Notes: generated by a model not told the origin, from the sequence alone. DNA of 64,000 nucleotides from an uncultured Bellilinea sp. (GCA_938040735.1 CALHYE010000001.1:110414-174413); one strand, 5' to 3'; numbered from the stretch's first letter, positions 23,585 through 32,877 are shown. Made by a program: numbers and translations.

Positions 23585-25216
23585 ATGGCAGCCAAACAAT
23601 TGGTATTTTCGGAAGAGGCTCGCCGTCGTCTGAAGAACGGCATTGATATTGTCGCTACCGCTGTGGCAACCACCCTCGGCCCCAAAGGCCGCAATGTGGC
23701 TTTGGACCGCAAGTTCGGTTCCCCCACCATCACCCATGATGGCGTTACGGTCGCCAAAGAAATTGAGCTGGAAGATCCGTTTGAGAATATGGGCGCTCAG
23801 CTGCTCAAAGAAGCAGCCACCAAGACCAATGATATTGCTGGCGACGGTACCACCACTTCCACTGTGCTGGCGCACGCTATCGTTACCGAAGGTTTGAAAA
23901 CCCTGGCCGCCGGCGCCAATCCGATGCTGCTCAAACGCGGTATCGAAGCCGCTGCAAAACTCGTCTCGGAAGAAATCCGCAAACAGGCGATTGACATCAC
24001 CACCAAAGAAGATATTGCCAATGTGGCGACCATCTCTGCCCAGGACCGCACCATTGGTAACTTGATTGCTGAGGTGATGGACAAAGTCGGTAAAGACGGC
24101 GTGATTACCGTCGAAGAGTCGAAAGGTCTGGAATTCGAAACCGAGTATGTCGAGGGTATGCAATTTGACCGCGGCTACATCTCCCCCTACTTCATCACTG
24201 ATCCTGAACACATGGAAGCCGTTATTCAGGATCCTTACATCCTGATCCATGACAAGAAAATTTCGGCCGCACAGGATATCGTCCCGATTCTCGAAAAACT
24301 GGTGCAGGTTGGCAAGCGCGATTTAGTGATCATCGCCGAGGATGTGGATGGCGAAGCGCTGGCGACCCTCGTTTTGAACAAACTGCGCGGTATGCTGAAT
24401 GTGCTGGCGGTCAAAGCCCCCGGCTTTGGCGATCGCCGCAAGGCAATGCTGCAGGATATCGCCATCCTGACCGGCGCCAGCGTCATTTCAGAAGAAACCG
24501 GCCGCAAATTGGAGACTACCACCATTGCGGATCTCGGCCGGGCTGAGAAAGTGGTGGCGGACAAAGACAATACCACCATTGTTGGCGGTAAAGGCAATGA
24601 AGCCGAAATCCGCGGGCGGATTGAGCAGATTCGGGTTGAGATCGAAAAGACCACCAGCGATTACGACCGCGAAAAACTGCAAGAACGCCTGGCCAAACTG
24701 GCTGGCGGTGTGGCAATCATCCGTGTCGGCGCCGCAACTGAAACCGAACTGAAAGAGAAGAAACATCGGGTTGAAGATGCCCTCTCGGCTACCCGCGCTG
24801 CGGTGGAAGAGGGTATTGTCCCCGGTGGCGGCGTGGCTCTGGTCAACGCAATCCCGGTGCTGGACACCCTGAAGATGGAATATGAGGACGAACAGATCGG
24901 CGTCAACATCGTCCGCAAAGCCCTGGAAGTGCCGATGCGCAAGATTGTTGAAAATGCCGGTAAAGAAGGCTCGGTGATTATCGAGAACGTGCGTCAGGCT
25001 CAGAAGCGCGAAAACGATTCCAAGATCGGTTACGATGTGCTGCGCGATGAGTACCTGAACATGGTCAAAGGCGGCGTGATTGATCCTGCCAAAGTGACCC
25101 GCGGCGCCTTGGAAAACGCTGCTTCGATTGCAGCCATGATCCTGACCACCGAGGCGCTGATCACGGAAGTTCCCGAAAAGGAAAAACCGGCAGCCCCGCC
25201 GATGCCTGAGTACTAA
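23585..25216 (+). CDS. groEL: Chaperonin GroEL
   Basis: 543 residues, a complete type I chaperonin: ATP-site [11 protein letters not shown] (about 86-96), [13 protein letters not shown] and the apical domain are present. The C-terminus ends in AAPPMPEY and lacks the GGM repeats common in GroEL. It folds cytosolic proteins with GroES. AAGGAG precedes the ATG and an intrinsic terminator follows. Confidence 0.98.
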   Translation: MAAKQLVFSEEARRRLKNGIDIVATAVATTLGPKGRNVALDRKFGSPTITHDGVTVAKEIELEDPFENMGAQLLKEAATKTNDIAGDGTTTSTVLAHAIVTEGLKTLAAGANPMLLKRGIEAAAKLVSEEIRKQAIDITTKEDIANVATISAQDRTIGNLIAEVMDKVGKDGVITVEESKGLEFETEYVEGMQFDRGYISPYFITDPEHMEAVIQDPYILIHDKKISAAQDIVPILEKLVQVGKRDLVIIAEDVDGEALATLVLNKLRGMLNVLAVKAPGFGDRRKAMLQDIAILTGASVISEETGRKLETTTIADLGRAEKVVADKDNTTIVGGKGNEAEIRGRIEQIRVEIEKTTSDYDREKLQERLAKLAGGVAIIRVGAATETELKEKKHRVEDALSATRAAVEEGIVPGGGVALVNAIPVLDTLKMEYEDEQIGVNIVRKALEVPMRKIVENAGKEGSVIIENVRQAQKRENDSKIGYDVLRDEYLNMVKGGVIDPAKVTRGALENAASIAAMILTTEALITEVPEKEKPAAPPMPEY

Positions 25217-25246
25217 ACCGTCAGCCTTTCCAATTCTGAAAGGTCA

Positions 25247-25280
25247 CACCTCCCGCAGACAGCCTGCGGGAGGTGCTTTA
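25247..25280 (+). terminator. Terminator of groESL
   Basis: A perfect 12-bp stem (25247-25258 / 25264-25275), 5-base loop, then CTTTA. The U-tract is short but the stem is very GC-rich. Confidence 0.75.
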
Positions 25281-25293
25281 TCCATAAATCGGT

Positions 25294-25299
25294 TATAAT
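25294..25299 (+). promoter_or_regulatory. -10 box of the parvulin lipoprotein gene
   Basis: TATAAT followed by seven T and an ATG at 25307: the start codon coincides with the expected transcription start, and there is no ribosome site. Confidence 0.6.
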
Positions 25300-25306
25300 T
25301 TTTTTT

Positions 25307-26245
25307 ATGTTTCAAGTCCATTGGAAAGACTGGAAAAAAATCCTTGCGTTGGGGATCTTGCTAGCAGCGCTGCTGACGGGGTGTAATACCGATGGACAAC
25401 CGGCGGTCATAAACACTCCTGTGCCGGCAGAACAGACTCCCCAGCCGCCGGTTGAACCCAGCCCAACTGCGACCATAACGGCAACCCCCGAACCGGCGGC
25501 TTTGATCGTCAACGGCGAAGGAGTGCCGCTGCGTGAGTTTGAGGCTTCACTGGTTCAATTGCAGGCCGCCGACCGCGATCTGTCCATCGAGCGTTCCGAT
25601 GAAGAGCGTATCCGCCTTGTGGCAAATGATCTGATTGAGCAAACTTTGCTGGCTCAGGCTGCCCGCCGGAATGGTTTTTCGGTGGATGACAAACAATTGA
25701 CCGACCGGATTCAGCAATTAATTGAGGAGGCTGGCGGGCGGCAGGCTTTTGAAGGCTGGTTGAGTCAGATGGGATATGCCGAGGAGAGCGTTTTTCGGTC
25801 TGCGCTGCGCCGGGCGCTGGAAGCCGCCTGGCAGCGCGCTCAACTGGAAGACAGTCTTCCTCCGCAAGTGGAGCAGGTCAAAGCTCGCCAGATTTTGGTG
25901 CGGCTGCGCTCCACGGCCGATTCGCTCTATCGGCAATTGCAGGCTGGCGCAGATTTTGCAACCCTTGCTTTTCAGTATGATCCGCTGACCGGCGGTGATT
26001 TGGGCTGGTTTCCGCGTGGATTTTTGACCGTCCCAGCGGTAGAAGAAGCGGCATTTGGTTTACAACCAGGTGAGTACAGCGGCGTGATCGAATCCAATTT
26101 TGGATATCATATCGTTCAAGTGGAACAACGGGATGAAAGCCGTCCTTTGAGCGGAGAAGCCCGATTGACTTTGCAACAAAAAATCATCCAGGAATGGATC
26201 GAAACCCAGCGGGCTGCTGCGCAGATCGAGATGCGCTACCCGTAA
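25307..26245 (+). CDS. Parvulin-type (SurA/PrsA-like) peptidyl-prolyl isomerase lipoprotein
   Basis: 312 residues. A lipoprotein signal (lipobox LLTGC), a Pro/Thr linker, a SurA-like helical N-domain (about 65-185), and a parvulin domain (about 190-290, from KARQILVRL through GGDLGWFPRG to GYHIVQVEQR). It would help fold exported proteins outside the membrane. It lies just after groESL but has its own promoter, with the -10 box directly before the ATG (leaderless layout). Confidence 0.9.
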   Translation: MFQVHWKDWKKILALGILLAALLTGCNTDGQPAVINTPVPAEQTPQPPVEPSPTATITATPEPAALIVNGEGVPLREFEASLVQLQAADRDLSIERSDEERIRLVANDLIEQTLLAQAARRNGFSVDDKQLTDRIQQLIEEAGGRQAFEGWLSQMGYAEESVFRSALRRALEAAWQRAQLEDSLPPQVEQVKARQILVRLRSTADSLYRQLQAGADFATLAFQYDPLTGGDLGWFPRGFLTVPAVEEAAFGLQPGEYSGVIESNFGYHIVQVEQRDESRPLSGEARLTLQQKIIQEWIETQRAAAQIEMRYP

Positions 26246-26287
26246 AAGACTTCCATTCGCCAACCCCGCTCCTCGAGGAGGTCGTTT

Positions 26288-27025
26288 GTGAATAAACCCG
26301 AACCCCAAAAATCAAAGCGAGACTTGCCGTGGAATTTGGCAACGGTAGTGGTGATTGCCCTGATTCCCCTCACGGCTTCGTTTTTCTTAATGATTTTTCT
26401 CAATCCTCAATCTTCCTTGAACCCTTTCCCGCCGCCAACCTTACCGGCTTTGGCGCAAGTGCCGACCGCAACATCAACTCCGTTAGCGCTCCCCCCTACA
26501 TGGACACCCACACCGTCCCCCACACCGGATTATTCCCCCACTCCACCGCCAACGCTCACACCGACCGAGCCGATTATTGTGATCATTGGCACTCCCATTG
26601 AAAATTTGGAGACACCCGAACCTACCGAAACCAATGTGCCGGGCGGCTTTACCTTTATGCGCCAAAGCGACCCGCAGGCAATTTCGATCAATCTTTACGA
26701 TGCCGGCCGTGGCTGCGGCTGGATGGGGGTGGCCGGCCGGGTGGTGGATGAGCAAAATCGACCGGTTACCGGCATTCGGGTTTGGCTGCGCGGCACGCTG
26801 GATGGCAAGCGGGTGGATATGACCAGTTTGACGGGGACGGCGGCCCAATACGGCCCCTCGGGTTATGAATTTACGATTGCCAATCAACCGATTGCTTCGC
26901 GGGGTTCGCTTTCGGTGCGGTTGCTGGATCAAGCCAATTTACCGCTTTCGGAACGAGTTGTGTTTGATACTTTTGCCGACTGCGATAGAAACCTGATTTT
27001 GATTGACTTCAAAAAAGTGCGCTGA
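26288..27025 (+). CDS. Membrane-anchored PT-linker protein
   Basis: 245 residues from GTG 26288 (CGAGGAGG upstream). One membrane segment (about 17-38), a long Pro/Thr-rich spacer (45-125), and a small beta domain (130-245) with two cysteines (Cys about 142 and near the C-terminus). The VAGRVVDEQNRPVTGI stretch looks like a carboxypeptidase-regulatory-like or Ig-type beta sandwich. Likely a surface protein; function unknown. Confidence 0.75.
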   Translation: MNKPEPQKSKRDLPWNLATVVVIALIPLTASFFLMIFLNPQSSLNPFPPPTLPALAQVPTATSTPLALPPTWTPTPSPTPDYSPTPPPTLTPTEPIIVIIGTPIENLETPEPTETNVPGGFTFMRQSDPQAISINLYDAGRGCGWMGVAGRVVDEQNRPVTGIRVWLRGTLDGKRVDMTSLTGTAAQYGPSGYEFTIANQPIASRGSLSVRLLDQANLPLSERVVFDTFADCDRNLILIDFKKVR

Positions 27026-27037
27026 TTTCAGCATGAA

Positions 27038-28255
27038 TCAGCGTGAATGAATGTCAATCACCCGGCTGTCAGCCAGCAAGCCGCTTAGATGAGAAGTATC
27101 CAGCGCCATCACGTTTCCGCTGCTGAAAAATTCGAAATCAAAGGCAAGCGGGTCGCCCGCTTTTTTGCCCGGCATGGGCATTAACCGCGCGGTGAGGGGT
27201 TTATCGAGCCGCAGCGAAAGGACAGCTAAATCCAGCAGCAGGGCGACAATGCTTTCCTGAGGACAATTTTCCGGCAGCGGCACGGTATCCAAACCGGTTC
27301 CGCAGACGGCGGAGTAGAGCAGCAAGTCTTTGATGGTCAGGCTGCCTTGCGAACTGCGAAGCGCCAGCCGCGAATCTTCCAGCACGGGGAGCATCAAGCC
27401 GTTAAAACCGGCTCTTTTCCATTTTCCCCGGTCAAGGGTATCTGCCAGAAAAGCGGCGGCGGCCAGCGAGCCATGGCCGCCCAGGGAGGGGATACCTAAC
27501 TGCTCCAAAGCCGCGCCGGCAGAACACCAATCCTGAGGGTATGGAGCGGTGGAAAAATCAAAGCCGTAAAATTGGACATCGTAACTTTTTTCCAATGGCG
27601 CAAGGATTTCACTGATGCGCGAGGCGGTCGTTTCCAATTCGATGATCAAATTCTGGCGGGCAGCCGAAAGGGTTTCGGCTTGCTGGAATATGCGCAAAAT
27701 GGTATCGGCGCATTCAAAACCCAAGGCGTAAGACGGCGGCCGGGCGGGTTGGTGATAAGCCGCCGGCAAAAAAGGACAGCCCGGAGGGACGTTGGCTAAT
27801 GCGGCAAAGCGCAGATTGGCAAAGCCGTTTGCTTCAAGCGGAGCGTTGAGCAAAATGGCTTGAGCGCTATGGCGCACGGCTTGTAAGTCCGCTTCCCGCT
27901 GGGGGGTGGTGAGTAAACCGGTCACAAAAATATTGCGCGTAGCCGCAAGAAGCGGTGAAATCCAATCATAAGTTTCCGGCCTGGAAGGCATGGCGCAGCC
28001 GAGTGAAAGATAGGCAAATCCGGCGGATTCCGCCTGCTTCTCCCATTCTTTTACCAGGGTGACCGCTTCCGCTAAACTTTTCGAACCAAGCCAGAAGGGG
28101 TAGGGTGTGGTTGCCAGCCTGCGGGTTTGTAAAATGAACCCGGCTTGTTGCAAGAGTATGGATGCTTGATTGGCAAATGCTGCCAGATGGTTCAGCGTTT
28201 CTGTAAAAGGGGCTTGCTGTGGATCGAGAAAGCAGGTTAAGGTGCGAATTTTCAT
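27038..28255 (-). CDS. DUF711 family protein
   Basis: 405 residues of the DUF711 (PFL-like) family; the blocks FNGLMLPVLED and YSAVCGTGLDTVPLPEN are characteristic. The biochemical role of the family is not established, although the fold is related to pyruvate formate-lyase. Its ATG overlaps the stop of the TrmH-type gene (4 bases), so three genes (macro, TrmH, DUF711) form one translationally coupled operon. It converges with the gene before it. Confidence 0.85.
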   Translation of the reverse strand: MKIRTLTCFLDPQQAPFTETLNHLAAFANQASILLQQAGFILQTRRLATTPYPFWLGSKSLAEAVTLVKEWEKQAESAGFAYLSLGCAMPSRPETYDWISPLLAATRNIFVTGLLTTPQREADLQAVRHSAQAILLNAPLEANGFANLRFAALANVPPGCPFLPAAYHQPARPPSYALGFECADTILRIFQQAETLSAARQNLIIELETTASRISEILAPLEKSYDVQFYGFDFSTAPYPQDWCSAGAALEQLGIPSLGGHGSLAAAAFLADTLDRGKWKRAGFNGLMLPVLEDSRLALRSSQGSLTIKDLLLYSAVCGTGLDTVPLPENCPQESIVALLLDLAVLSLRLDKPLTARLMPMPGKKAGDPLAFDFEFFSSGNVMALDTSHLSGLLADSRVIDIHSR

Positions 28256-29037
28256 GAATACCTCTGGCGGACGACTTCAAAAAGCAAAATGCCGGCCGCG
28301 ACTGCGGCGTTGAGCGATTCAACCTGACCGGGCATGGGGATCTTAATCCGTTGGTCGGCAGCCTGATAAGCCTCAGGGGAAGCCCCTTCGGCTTCGCTGC
28401 CAATTACCAGCGCTAACGGCTGCCGAAGGTCAACCTGCCAGCAGGGCGCCCCGCTTTCCACATCGCTGACCAGCAAATGGGCAGGTTTGCCGCTTCGGTT
28501 GTGGCAAAGGTGAATGATTTCCTCCCAGGTTTTATGCAAGATGGCCAGTTTGAAATGCGCACCCATGGCCGCTCGAACGACTTTGGGAGAGTACACATCG
28601 GCGCATTGGGGGGTGAGGATAATTGCATTAACCGCTGCCGCGGCGCTGGTGCGCAGCAGCGCGCCCAGGTTTCCCGGGTCGCGGAGATTATCCGCAACCA
28701 CCAGAAAATCCCAATTCGGTGGAAGGGCACGCGGCTGCTGGCGCGCAACGGCCAGAATACCTTGCGGATTTTCGGTATCCGAGATGCGTTTGAACAATTC
28801 TGCGCTTACTTCCTCAATGGGAATCCGGTGGGCGGTTAGATCATCGGTCAATTGTGCGGCCCGCGGTGTAGGCTGGCTGCTGATCAGCACCAGATCGAGG
28901 GTAACCCCGCTCAGGCGGGCTTCCTGAATCAACCGTGCGCCTTCAATGACAAAGGCTTGTTCTTCTTCCCGTTTAGAGCGTCGCTGAATTAATCCGCGCA
29001 CCCGTTGAATTTTGGGGTTATGGATGGAGGTAATCAT
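28252..29037 (-). CDS. TrmH/SpoU-family RNA 2'-O-methyltransferase
   Basis: 261 residues. An N-terminal L30e-like substrate-binding domain (1-100) and a SPOUT domain with the three TrmH motifs: DNLRDPGNLG, VIGSEAEG and ESLNAAVAAGILLFE. It methylates ribose in rRNA or tRNA; the exact site cannot be told. ATGA overlaps join it to the genes on both sides. Confidence 0.92.
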   Translation of the reverse strand: MITSIHNPKIQRVRGLIQRRSKREEEQAFVIEGARLIQEARLSGVTLDLVLISSQPTPRAAQLTDDLTAHRIPIEEVSAELFKRISDTENPQGILAVARQQPRALPPNWDFLVVADNLRDPGNLGALLRTSAAAAVNAIILTPQCADVYSPKVVRAAMGAHFKLAILHKTWEEIIHLCHNRSGKPAHLLVSDVESGAPCWQVDLRQPLALVIGSEAEGASPEAYQAADQRIKIPMPGQVESLNAAVAAGILLFEVVRQRYS

Positions 29038-29615
29038 CTTTGCTTGGAAGGCTGGTTCATTTCTTCATCCCAGATTCGGGTAAATTCTTCCAGTGTCTCC
29101 TGGTCCAATAAGGTCAGGCGGATTAGACCTAATTGAGAGCGAGGATTCTGATTGAAGTATTCTGTAATGGCATGAAACATAATCCGGGCAGCCCGATCCT
29201 TCGGGAAGCCGAAAATGCCGGTAGAGATCGCCGGCAGGGCAATGGAATGAATGCCCAAACTTTCTGCCAGCCGCAGGCTGGAAAAAACAGCCGTTGCGAG
29301 TCGTTCATCGGCATTTTTGACTCCCCAAACCGGCCCAACCGCATGAATCACATATTTACAGGGCAATTTACCGGCGGTGGTGTAGGCCGGGGCAGCATGG
29401 GTAACCGGCCCGTGCTGTTGAACCCAACGATCGCTTTCTTCCTGGATAACCCAGCCGCCTTTGCGAACGATTGCGCCCGCCACCCCGCCGCCATGCTGGA
29501 GATATTCATTGGCGGCATTAACGATAGCATCCACCTCCTGAAGGGTCAAATCGCCATGAACCAGCTCAAGGCACTGTCCGTTTGAAAAAGTATGCGCGCG
29601 CTTGACCTCCGACAT
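29034..29615 (-). CDS. Macro-domain ADP-ribose hydrolase (O-acetyl-ADP-ribose deacetylase-like)
   Basis: 193 residues from ATG 29615, chosen for the AAGGAGGAG directly upstream. GDLTLQEVDAIVNAAN, the HGGGVAGAI loop and ALPAISTGIFGFP are the ADP-ribose-binding signatures of MacroD-type macro domains. It would remove ADP-ribose or deacetylate O-acetyl-ADP-ribose. First gene of the macro-TrmH-DUF711 operon (ATGA overlap with the next), a possible link between ADP-ribose and RNA modification. Confidence 0.92.
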   Translation of the reverse strand: MSEVKRAHTFSNGQCLELVHGDLTLQEVDAIVNAANEYLQHGGGVAGAIVRKGGWVIQEESDRWVQQHGPVTHAAPAYTTAGKLPCKYVIHAVGPVWGVKNADERLATAVFSSLRLAESLGIHSIALPAISTGIFGFPKDRAARIMFHAITEYFNQNPRSQLGLIRLTLLDQETLEEFTRIWDEEMNQPSKQR

Positions 29616-29649
29616 GTTCTCCTCCTTATTGGACAAGTATACCGCACAA

Positions 29650-29679
29650 AGAAAACGGGATGGAAGTTGTCCATCCCGT
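29650..29679 (-). terminator. Terminator after rplT
   Basis: On the minus strand, a 10-bp stem (29679-29670 / 29664-29655) with a 5-base loop is followed by TTTTCTTTG. It ends the infC-rpmI-rplT operon. Confidence 0.85.
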
Positions 29680-29715
29680 CAGGGTTAGCGTTTTGCAGAT
29701 CCGTTGGAGTCAGTT

Positions 29716-30063
29716 TCAGGACGCCTGAGCCCGTGTGACCACTGCGGCAAACGCCTGAGGATCACGCACAGCCAGATCAGCCAGCATTTTGCGATTCAAA
29801 TTAATGTTGGCTTTGCGCAGGGCATAGATCAAACGGCTGTAAGAAACCCCGTTCAGGCGGGCAGCCGCGTTGATGCGGGTGATCCATAACTTGCGCAGGT
29901 CGCGCTTGCGAGTGCGCCGATCCCGATAGGCGTACCACATGCTCTTGAGCATGGCTTCGTTGGCCCGGCGGAAGAGAAAATGTTTCGTGCCGCGCTGGCC
30001 TTTGGTAAATTTCAAAACTTTCTTATGTCGTTGATGACCTTGCGGTCCACCTTTTACACGCAT
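29716..30063 (-). CDS. rplT: 50S ribosomal protein L20
   Basis: 115 residues, a typical basic L20 ([20 protein letters not shown], then a helical C-terminal half). It binds 23S rRNA early in assembly and represses this operon in bacteria where that has been studied. AAAGGAG precedes the ATG. Confidence 0.97.
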   Translation of the reverse strand: MRVKGGPQGHQRHKKVLKFTKGQRGTKHFLFRRANEAMLKSMWYAYRDRRTRKRDLRKLWITRINAAARLNGVSYSRLIYALRKANINLNRKMLADLAVRDPQAFAAVVTRAQAS

Positions 30064-30156
30064 TGCTTACTCCTTTGCGAACCCCTGGGCGCCGGTTATT
30101 TAACCTGTTGTGAACACCCAACAGCCGCACCGAAAAGATGAATGAACGAACCGGCC

Positions 30157-30393
30157 TTAATCCTTTTTATCCAGATAAGGCGCTAAACGACGAACCCGTT
30201 GAATGATGTTTTCCCCTTGGACGGGGAGCATCTCGGTGAAGAGGGCTTTTGTGCGCTTGGATGTGCGTCGGCGAAGGTGGCTTTTGCCGCCCTTGGTGCG
30301 CACAAGCACGCCCGAACCGGTCAGGCGAAACCGTTTTGAGGTTGCCTTATGGGTTTTGAGTTTGATTTTTCCTGCTTTTGCTTTGCGAGGCAC
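30157..30393 (-). CDS. rpmI: 50S ribosomal protein L35
   Basis: 78 residues, a basic L35 (KAKAGKIKLKTHKATSKRF, HLRRRTSKRTK). The start is GTG at 30393 with AGAGGAG upstream. It lies between infC and rplT in the conserved order. Confidence 0.96.
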   Translation of the reverse strand: MPRKAKAGKIKLKTHKATSKRFRLTGSGVLVRTKGGKSHLRRRTSKRTKALFTEMLPVQGENIIQRVRRLAPYLDKKD

Positions 30394-30500
30394 GGTGACT
30401 CTCCTCTCGTAAAAATAGATATAACGGTCTGCATCCGCGACCGCTCATTATACCAGATTTTTGGACTCAAACAAGATGGCGTTTTGAAAATGGGCAGAAG

Positions 30501-31064
30501 TTACTCTTCGCTGGCGACTTTTTCGCTGGATTCGACCGCTTTTTTCTTTCCGCCTTTGACCGGCGCCAGCACCATCGTCATGGTTTTGCCTTCTAACGAG
30601 GGCATCTGTTCAACGGTGGAGACATCGGCCAGTTCCTGCGCAATTTCTTTCAAGTCTTCCAGCGCCAGTTCAGGATAGGTAATTTCCCTTCCGCGGAAGC
30701 GAACGGTAACCCGAACTTTCATCCCCTCCTGCAGCCAGCGGCGCGCATCGCGAGTTTTGAACCCGCGGTGATGTTCATTTGTTTTGGGGCGAAGGCGAAT
30801 CTCTTTGACTTCGATTTTGGTCTGAGATTTGCGAGCTTCGCGTTCTTTTTTGGTGCGTTCGTAAAGAAATTTACCAAAATCCATGATCCGGCAGACGGGC
30901 GGGGTTGCCCCCGGCGCTACCTCAACCAGATCCAGTTCCGCTTCCCGCGCGGCACGCAAGGCTTTTTCAATTGGCAGAACCCCCAGGTTTTCGCCGTTAG
31001 GGCCAATAACGCGCACTTCTGGCACCCGAATGGATTCGTTTACCCGATAATTTGTTGTGCTAAT
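30501..31064 (-). CDS. infC: Translation initiation factor IF-3 (ATT start)
   Basis: 187 residues when read from ATT at 31064-31062. The GTG at 31025 would cut off the conserved N-terminus, whereas the 13 codons upstream encode STTNYRVNESIR, exactly the start expected of IF-3. GGAG sits 7 bases before the ATT. IF-3 discriminates against non-standard starts, and an AUU start is the known basis of infC autoregulation in E. coli. IF3-N is at about 1-80 and IF3-C at 90-175, with an acidic/basic tail. First gene of infC-rpmI-rplT. Confidence 0.93.
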   Translation of the reverse strand: MSTTNYRVNESIRVPEVRVIGPNGENLGVLPIEKALRAAREAELDLVEVAPGATPPVCRIMDFGKFLYERTKKEREARKSQTKIEVKEIRLRPKTNEHHRGFKTRDARRWLQEGMKVRVTVRFRGREITYPELALEDLKEIAQELADVSTVEQMPSLEGKTMTMVLAPVKGGKKKAVESSEKVASEE

Positions 31065-31153
31065 GGGCTTACTCCTTTCTTCTCTTCTCTTGTCAAATGG
31101 GTTTATCTAGACAAAACCGTCCGCTCATCTTTCATGCAGCCGGTTTATCAATG

Positions 31154-31183
31154 ATATTACCACATCTCTGAATGAGGCGTCAA
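31154..31183 (-). promoter_or_regulatory. Promoter of infC-rpmI-rplT
   Basis: Minus-strand TTGACG (31178-31183), 18 bases, TAATAT (31154-31159). The leader of about 83 bases (31147-31065) could carry control elements; no L20 leader structure could be confirmed by eye. Confidence 0.75.
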
Positions 31184-31196
31184 CAAAATTTAGGAA

Positions 31197-31634
31197 CTAT
31201 TTTTCCAGCCAGATGGTAACCGGCCCGTCGTTTTCAATTTCGACCAGCATGTGAGCGCCAAATTCGCCGCGTTGGACGGAAACGCCCAGGTTGCTTAAAA
31301 AGCCAGCGAACTGATCAACCAACGGCGCGGCAATTTCGGGCGGGGCCGACTCCGTAAAAGAAGGGCGGTTTCCTTTTCGGGTATCTGCGTACAGGGTGAA
31401 TTGAGAAACAACCAGCGCTTCCCCGCCGATATCCAGCAGGGAGAGGTTCATCTTGCCGTTTTCGTCTTCAAAAATGCGCAGCTGAGCGATCTTGCGCGCC
31501 AGGGTTTGAGCGGTTTCGGGTGTATCCAATGGCCCGACCCCAACCAGAATGACCAGCCCTTTGCCAATTTCGGCGATGCGTCGGCCGTCAATGCTGACCG
31601 CGCCGCGTCTGACGCGTTGGATGACGGCGCGCAT
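31197..31634 (-). CDS. dtd: D-aminoacyl-tRNA deacylase
   Basis: 145 residues from ATG 31634 ([17 protein letters not shown]), with the catalytic-site motif [17 protein letters not shown] and a C-terminal [11 protein letters not shown]. It releases D-amino acids wrongly attached to tRNA. Stop and start share one base with trpS (TGATG), so the two are translationally coupled. Confidence 0.96.
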   Translation of the reverse strand: MRAVIQRVRRGAVSIDGRRIAEIGKGLVILVGVGPLDTPETAQTLARKIAQLRIFEDENGKMNLSLLDIGGEALVVSQFTLYADTRKGNRPSFTESAPPEIAAPLVDQFAGFLSNLGVSVQRGEFGAHMLVEIENDGPVTIWLEK

Positions 31635-32620
31635 CAGGGCAGCCCGATTGCCTGACGAACTTCCACCATGGTTGCTTCGGCGATCTCGCTCGCTCGTTTG
31701 GCGCCGTCCTTCAATACATCCCAAACATCATCCGGATTTTTGGAGATTTCTTCACGGCGCTGGCGGAAAGGCTGCAGGTGATGATTGAGGTTTTCGGCAA
31801 ACAGTTTTTTGCAATCTACGCAGCCAATCCCGGCGCGGCGGCACTCGATGTTGACCATTTCCACCTGTTCGGGGCTGGAAAAGATTTTGTGCATGCTAAA
31901 TACATTACACACATCCGGATTGCCGGGGTCGCTGCGGCGGATGCGCTGCGGGTCAGTGACCATTTGCATGACGCGTTGTCGGGTCTCTTCGGGTGTGGCA
32001 GCCAGTTCAATGTGATTATTCAAACTTTTGCTCATCTTTTGCTGACCGTCAATGCCGATGACCTTGGGTACCTGAGTCACCTTCATTTGAGGTTCGATCA
32101 GCGCTTGAGTGTTGTAGCGATGATTGAACGAACGCACCGTTTCACGGGCAAATTCCAAATGCGGCGCCTGATCCACACCCACCGGGACGAGATCGGCTTT
32201 GTAGAGGACAATATCGGCGGTCATCAAAACCGGATACCCTACCAGACCGTAGTTGACATTGTGCGGCTGTTCACGGGCTTTTTCTTTGAAAGTGGGCAAA
32301 TCGGTCAATTTACCTAAAGGTGTGACCATCGAAAGGTAAGTGTGCAGTTCCATGACCTGCGGCACATGCGATTGGACAAAAATAATCGACTCTTCCGGGC
32401 GGATGCCGACCGCAAGCCAGTCCAGGGCCATTTCGTAAGTGTTCTGGCGCAGGTCAAGGGTGGTCTCCAGGGTGGTTAGTGCGTGGACATCCACAATGCA
32501 GTAGATACAATCATAATCTTCCTGCAAGGCAACATAATTCAACATGGCGCCGAGGTAATTGCCGAGGTGTTGCCGGCCGGTTGGGCGTGCGCCGGAAAAA
32601 ACTCTTCCTTTTTTTGCCAT
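31634..32620 (-). CDS. trpS: Tryptophanyl-tRNA synthetase
   Basis: 328 residues, a normal length. The class I signatures are TGRQHLGN (HIGH-type, residues 14-21) and KMSKS (about 195-199). It charges tRNA-Trp. It starts 5 bases after the selenoprotein-like gene and is coupled to dtd, so the three probably share one mRNA driven from about 32908. Confidence 0.96.
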   Translation of the reverse strand: MAKKGRVFSGARPTGRQHLGNYLGAMLNYVALQEDYDCIYCIVDVHALTTLETTLDLRQNTYEMALDWLAVGIRPEESIIFVQSHVPQVMELHTYLSMVTPLGKLTDLPTFKEKAREQPHNVNYGLVGYPVLMTADIVLYKADLVPVGVDQAPHLEFARETVRSFNHRYNTQALIEPQMKVTQVPKVIGIDGQQKMSKSLNNHIELAATPEETRQRVMQMVTDPQRIRRSDPGNPDVCNVFSMHKIFSSPEQVEMVNIECRRAGIGCVDCKKLFAENLNHHLQPFRQRREEISKNPDDVWDVLKDGAKRASEIAEATMVEVRQAIGLP

Positions 32621-32625
32621 CGAGA

Positions 32626-32877
32626 TTAACCGCCTTCCTTAATTAAAGATAAGAGCAAATTTTGAATTTCGCCGGGTTCGGCATGACGATGGGTTTGCAA
32701 CTTAGAGTAAATCCGTTTTCCGTTGACGGTTACTTCAAAGCAGCCCCCATCGGAGGGAATCAGAGTAATTTGTTGAATGCGCGCTTCATGTTGTTTTAGC
32801 AGGCTTGCCATCAAACTGACGGCTCGTTCGGTATAGCGTCAAACTGCACAGTACTCAATGGTAATGATGAACTTCAT
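32626..32877 (-). CDS. Rdx/SelW-like selenoprotein with in-frame TGA (Sec13)
   Basis: Read from ATG 32877 (GGAG 8 bases upstream), the frame gives 83 residues with TGA at 32841-32839 as codon 13 and a true stop at 32626. The N-terminus reads EYC-A-V-U, the CxxU (C10, U13) redox motif of SelW/Rdx thioredoxin-like proteins. The rest has family hallmarks (QQITLIPSDGGCFEVTVNG, IYSK, HAEPGEI). Without recoding, only a 62-residue piece lacking the active site would be made. A hairpin meeting bacterial SECIS rules lies 15 bases after the TGA. The likely role is thiol/selenol redox. An alternative is a cysteine-type gene broken by a point mutation (TGC/TGT to TGA), which the hairpin and intact frame argue against. 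selA/B/C/D are not in the window. Confidence 0.82.
32807..32823 (-). promoter_or_regulatory. Candidate bacterial SECIS hairpin
   Basis: On the minus strand, GCCGUCA-GUU-UGAUGGC forms a 7-bp stem (one G-U pair) and a 3-base apical loop beginning with G. It starts 15 bases after the UGA, and the loop lies 22 bases after it. Bacterial SECIS elements are described as short stems with a G in the first two loop bases, about 16-37 bases from the UGA; this fits all three. Confidence 0.7.

Noticed and set aside
32626..32814. Independent 62-residue protein starting at 32814 or 32811
   Set aside because: It would lack the family's N-terminal strand and redox motif, and the upstream frame through TGA encodes exactly those.
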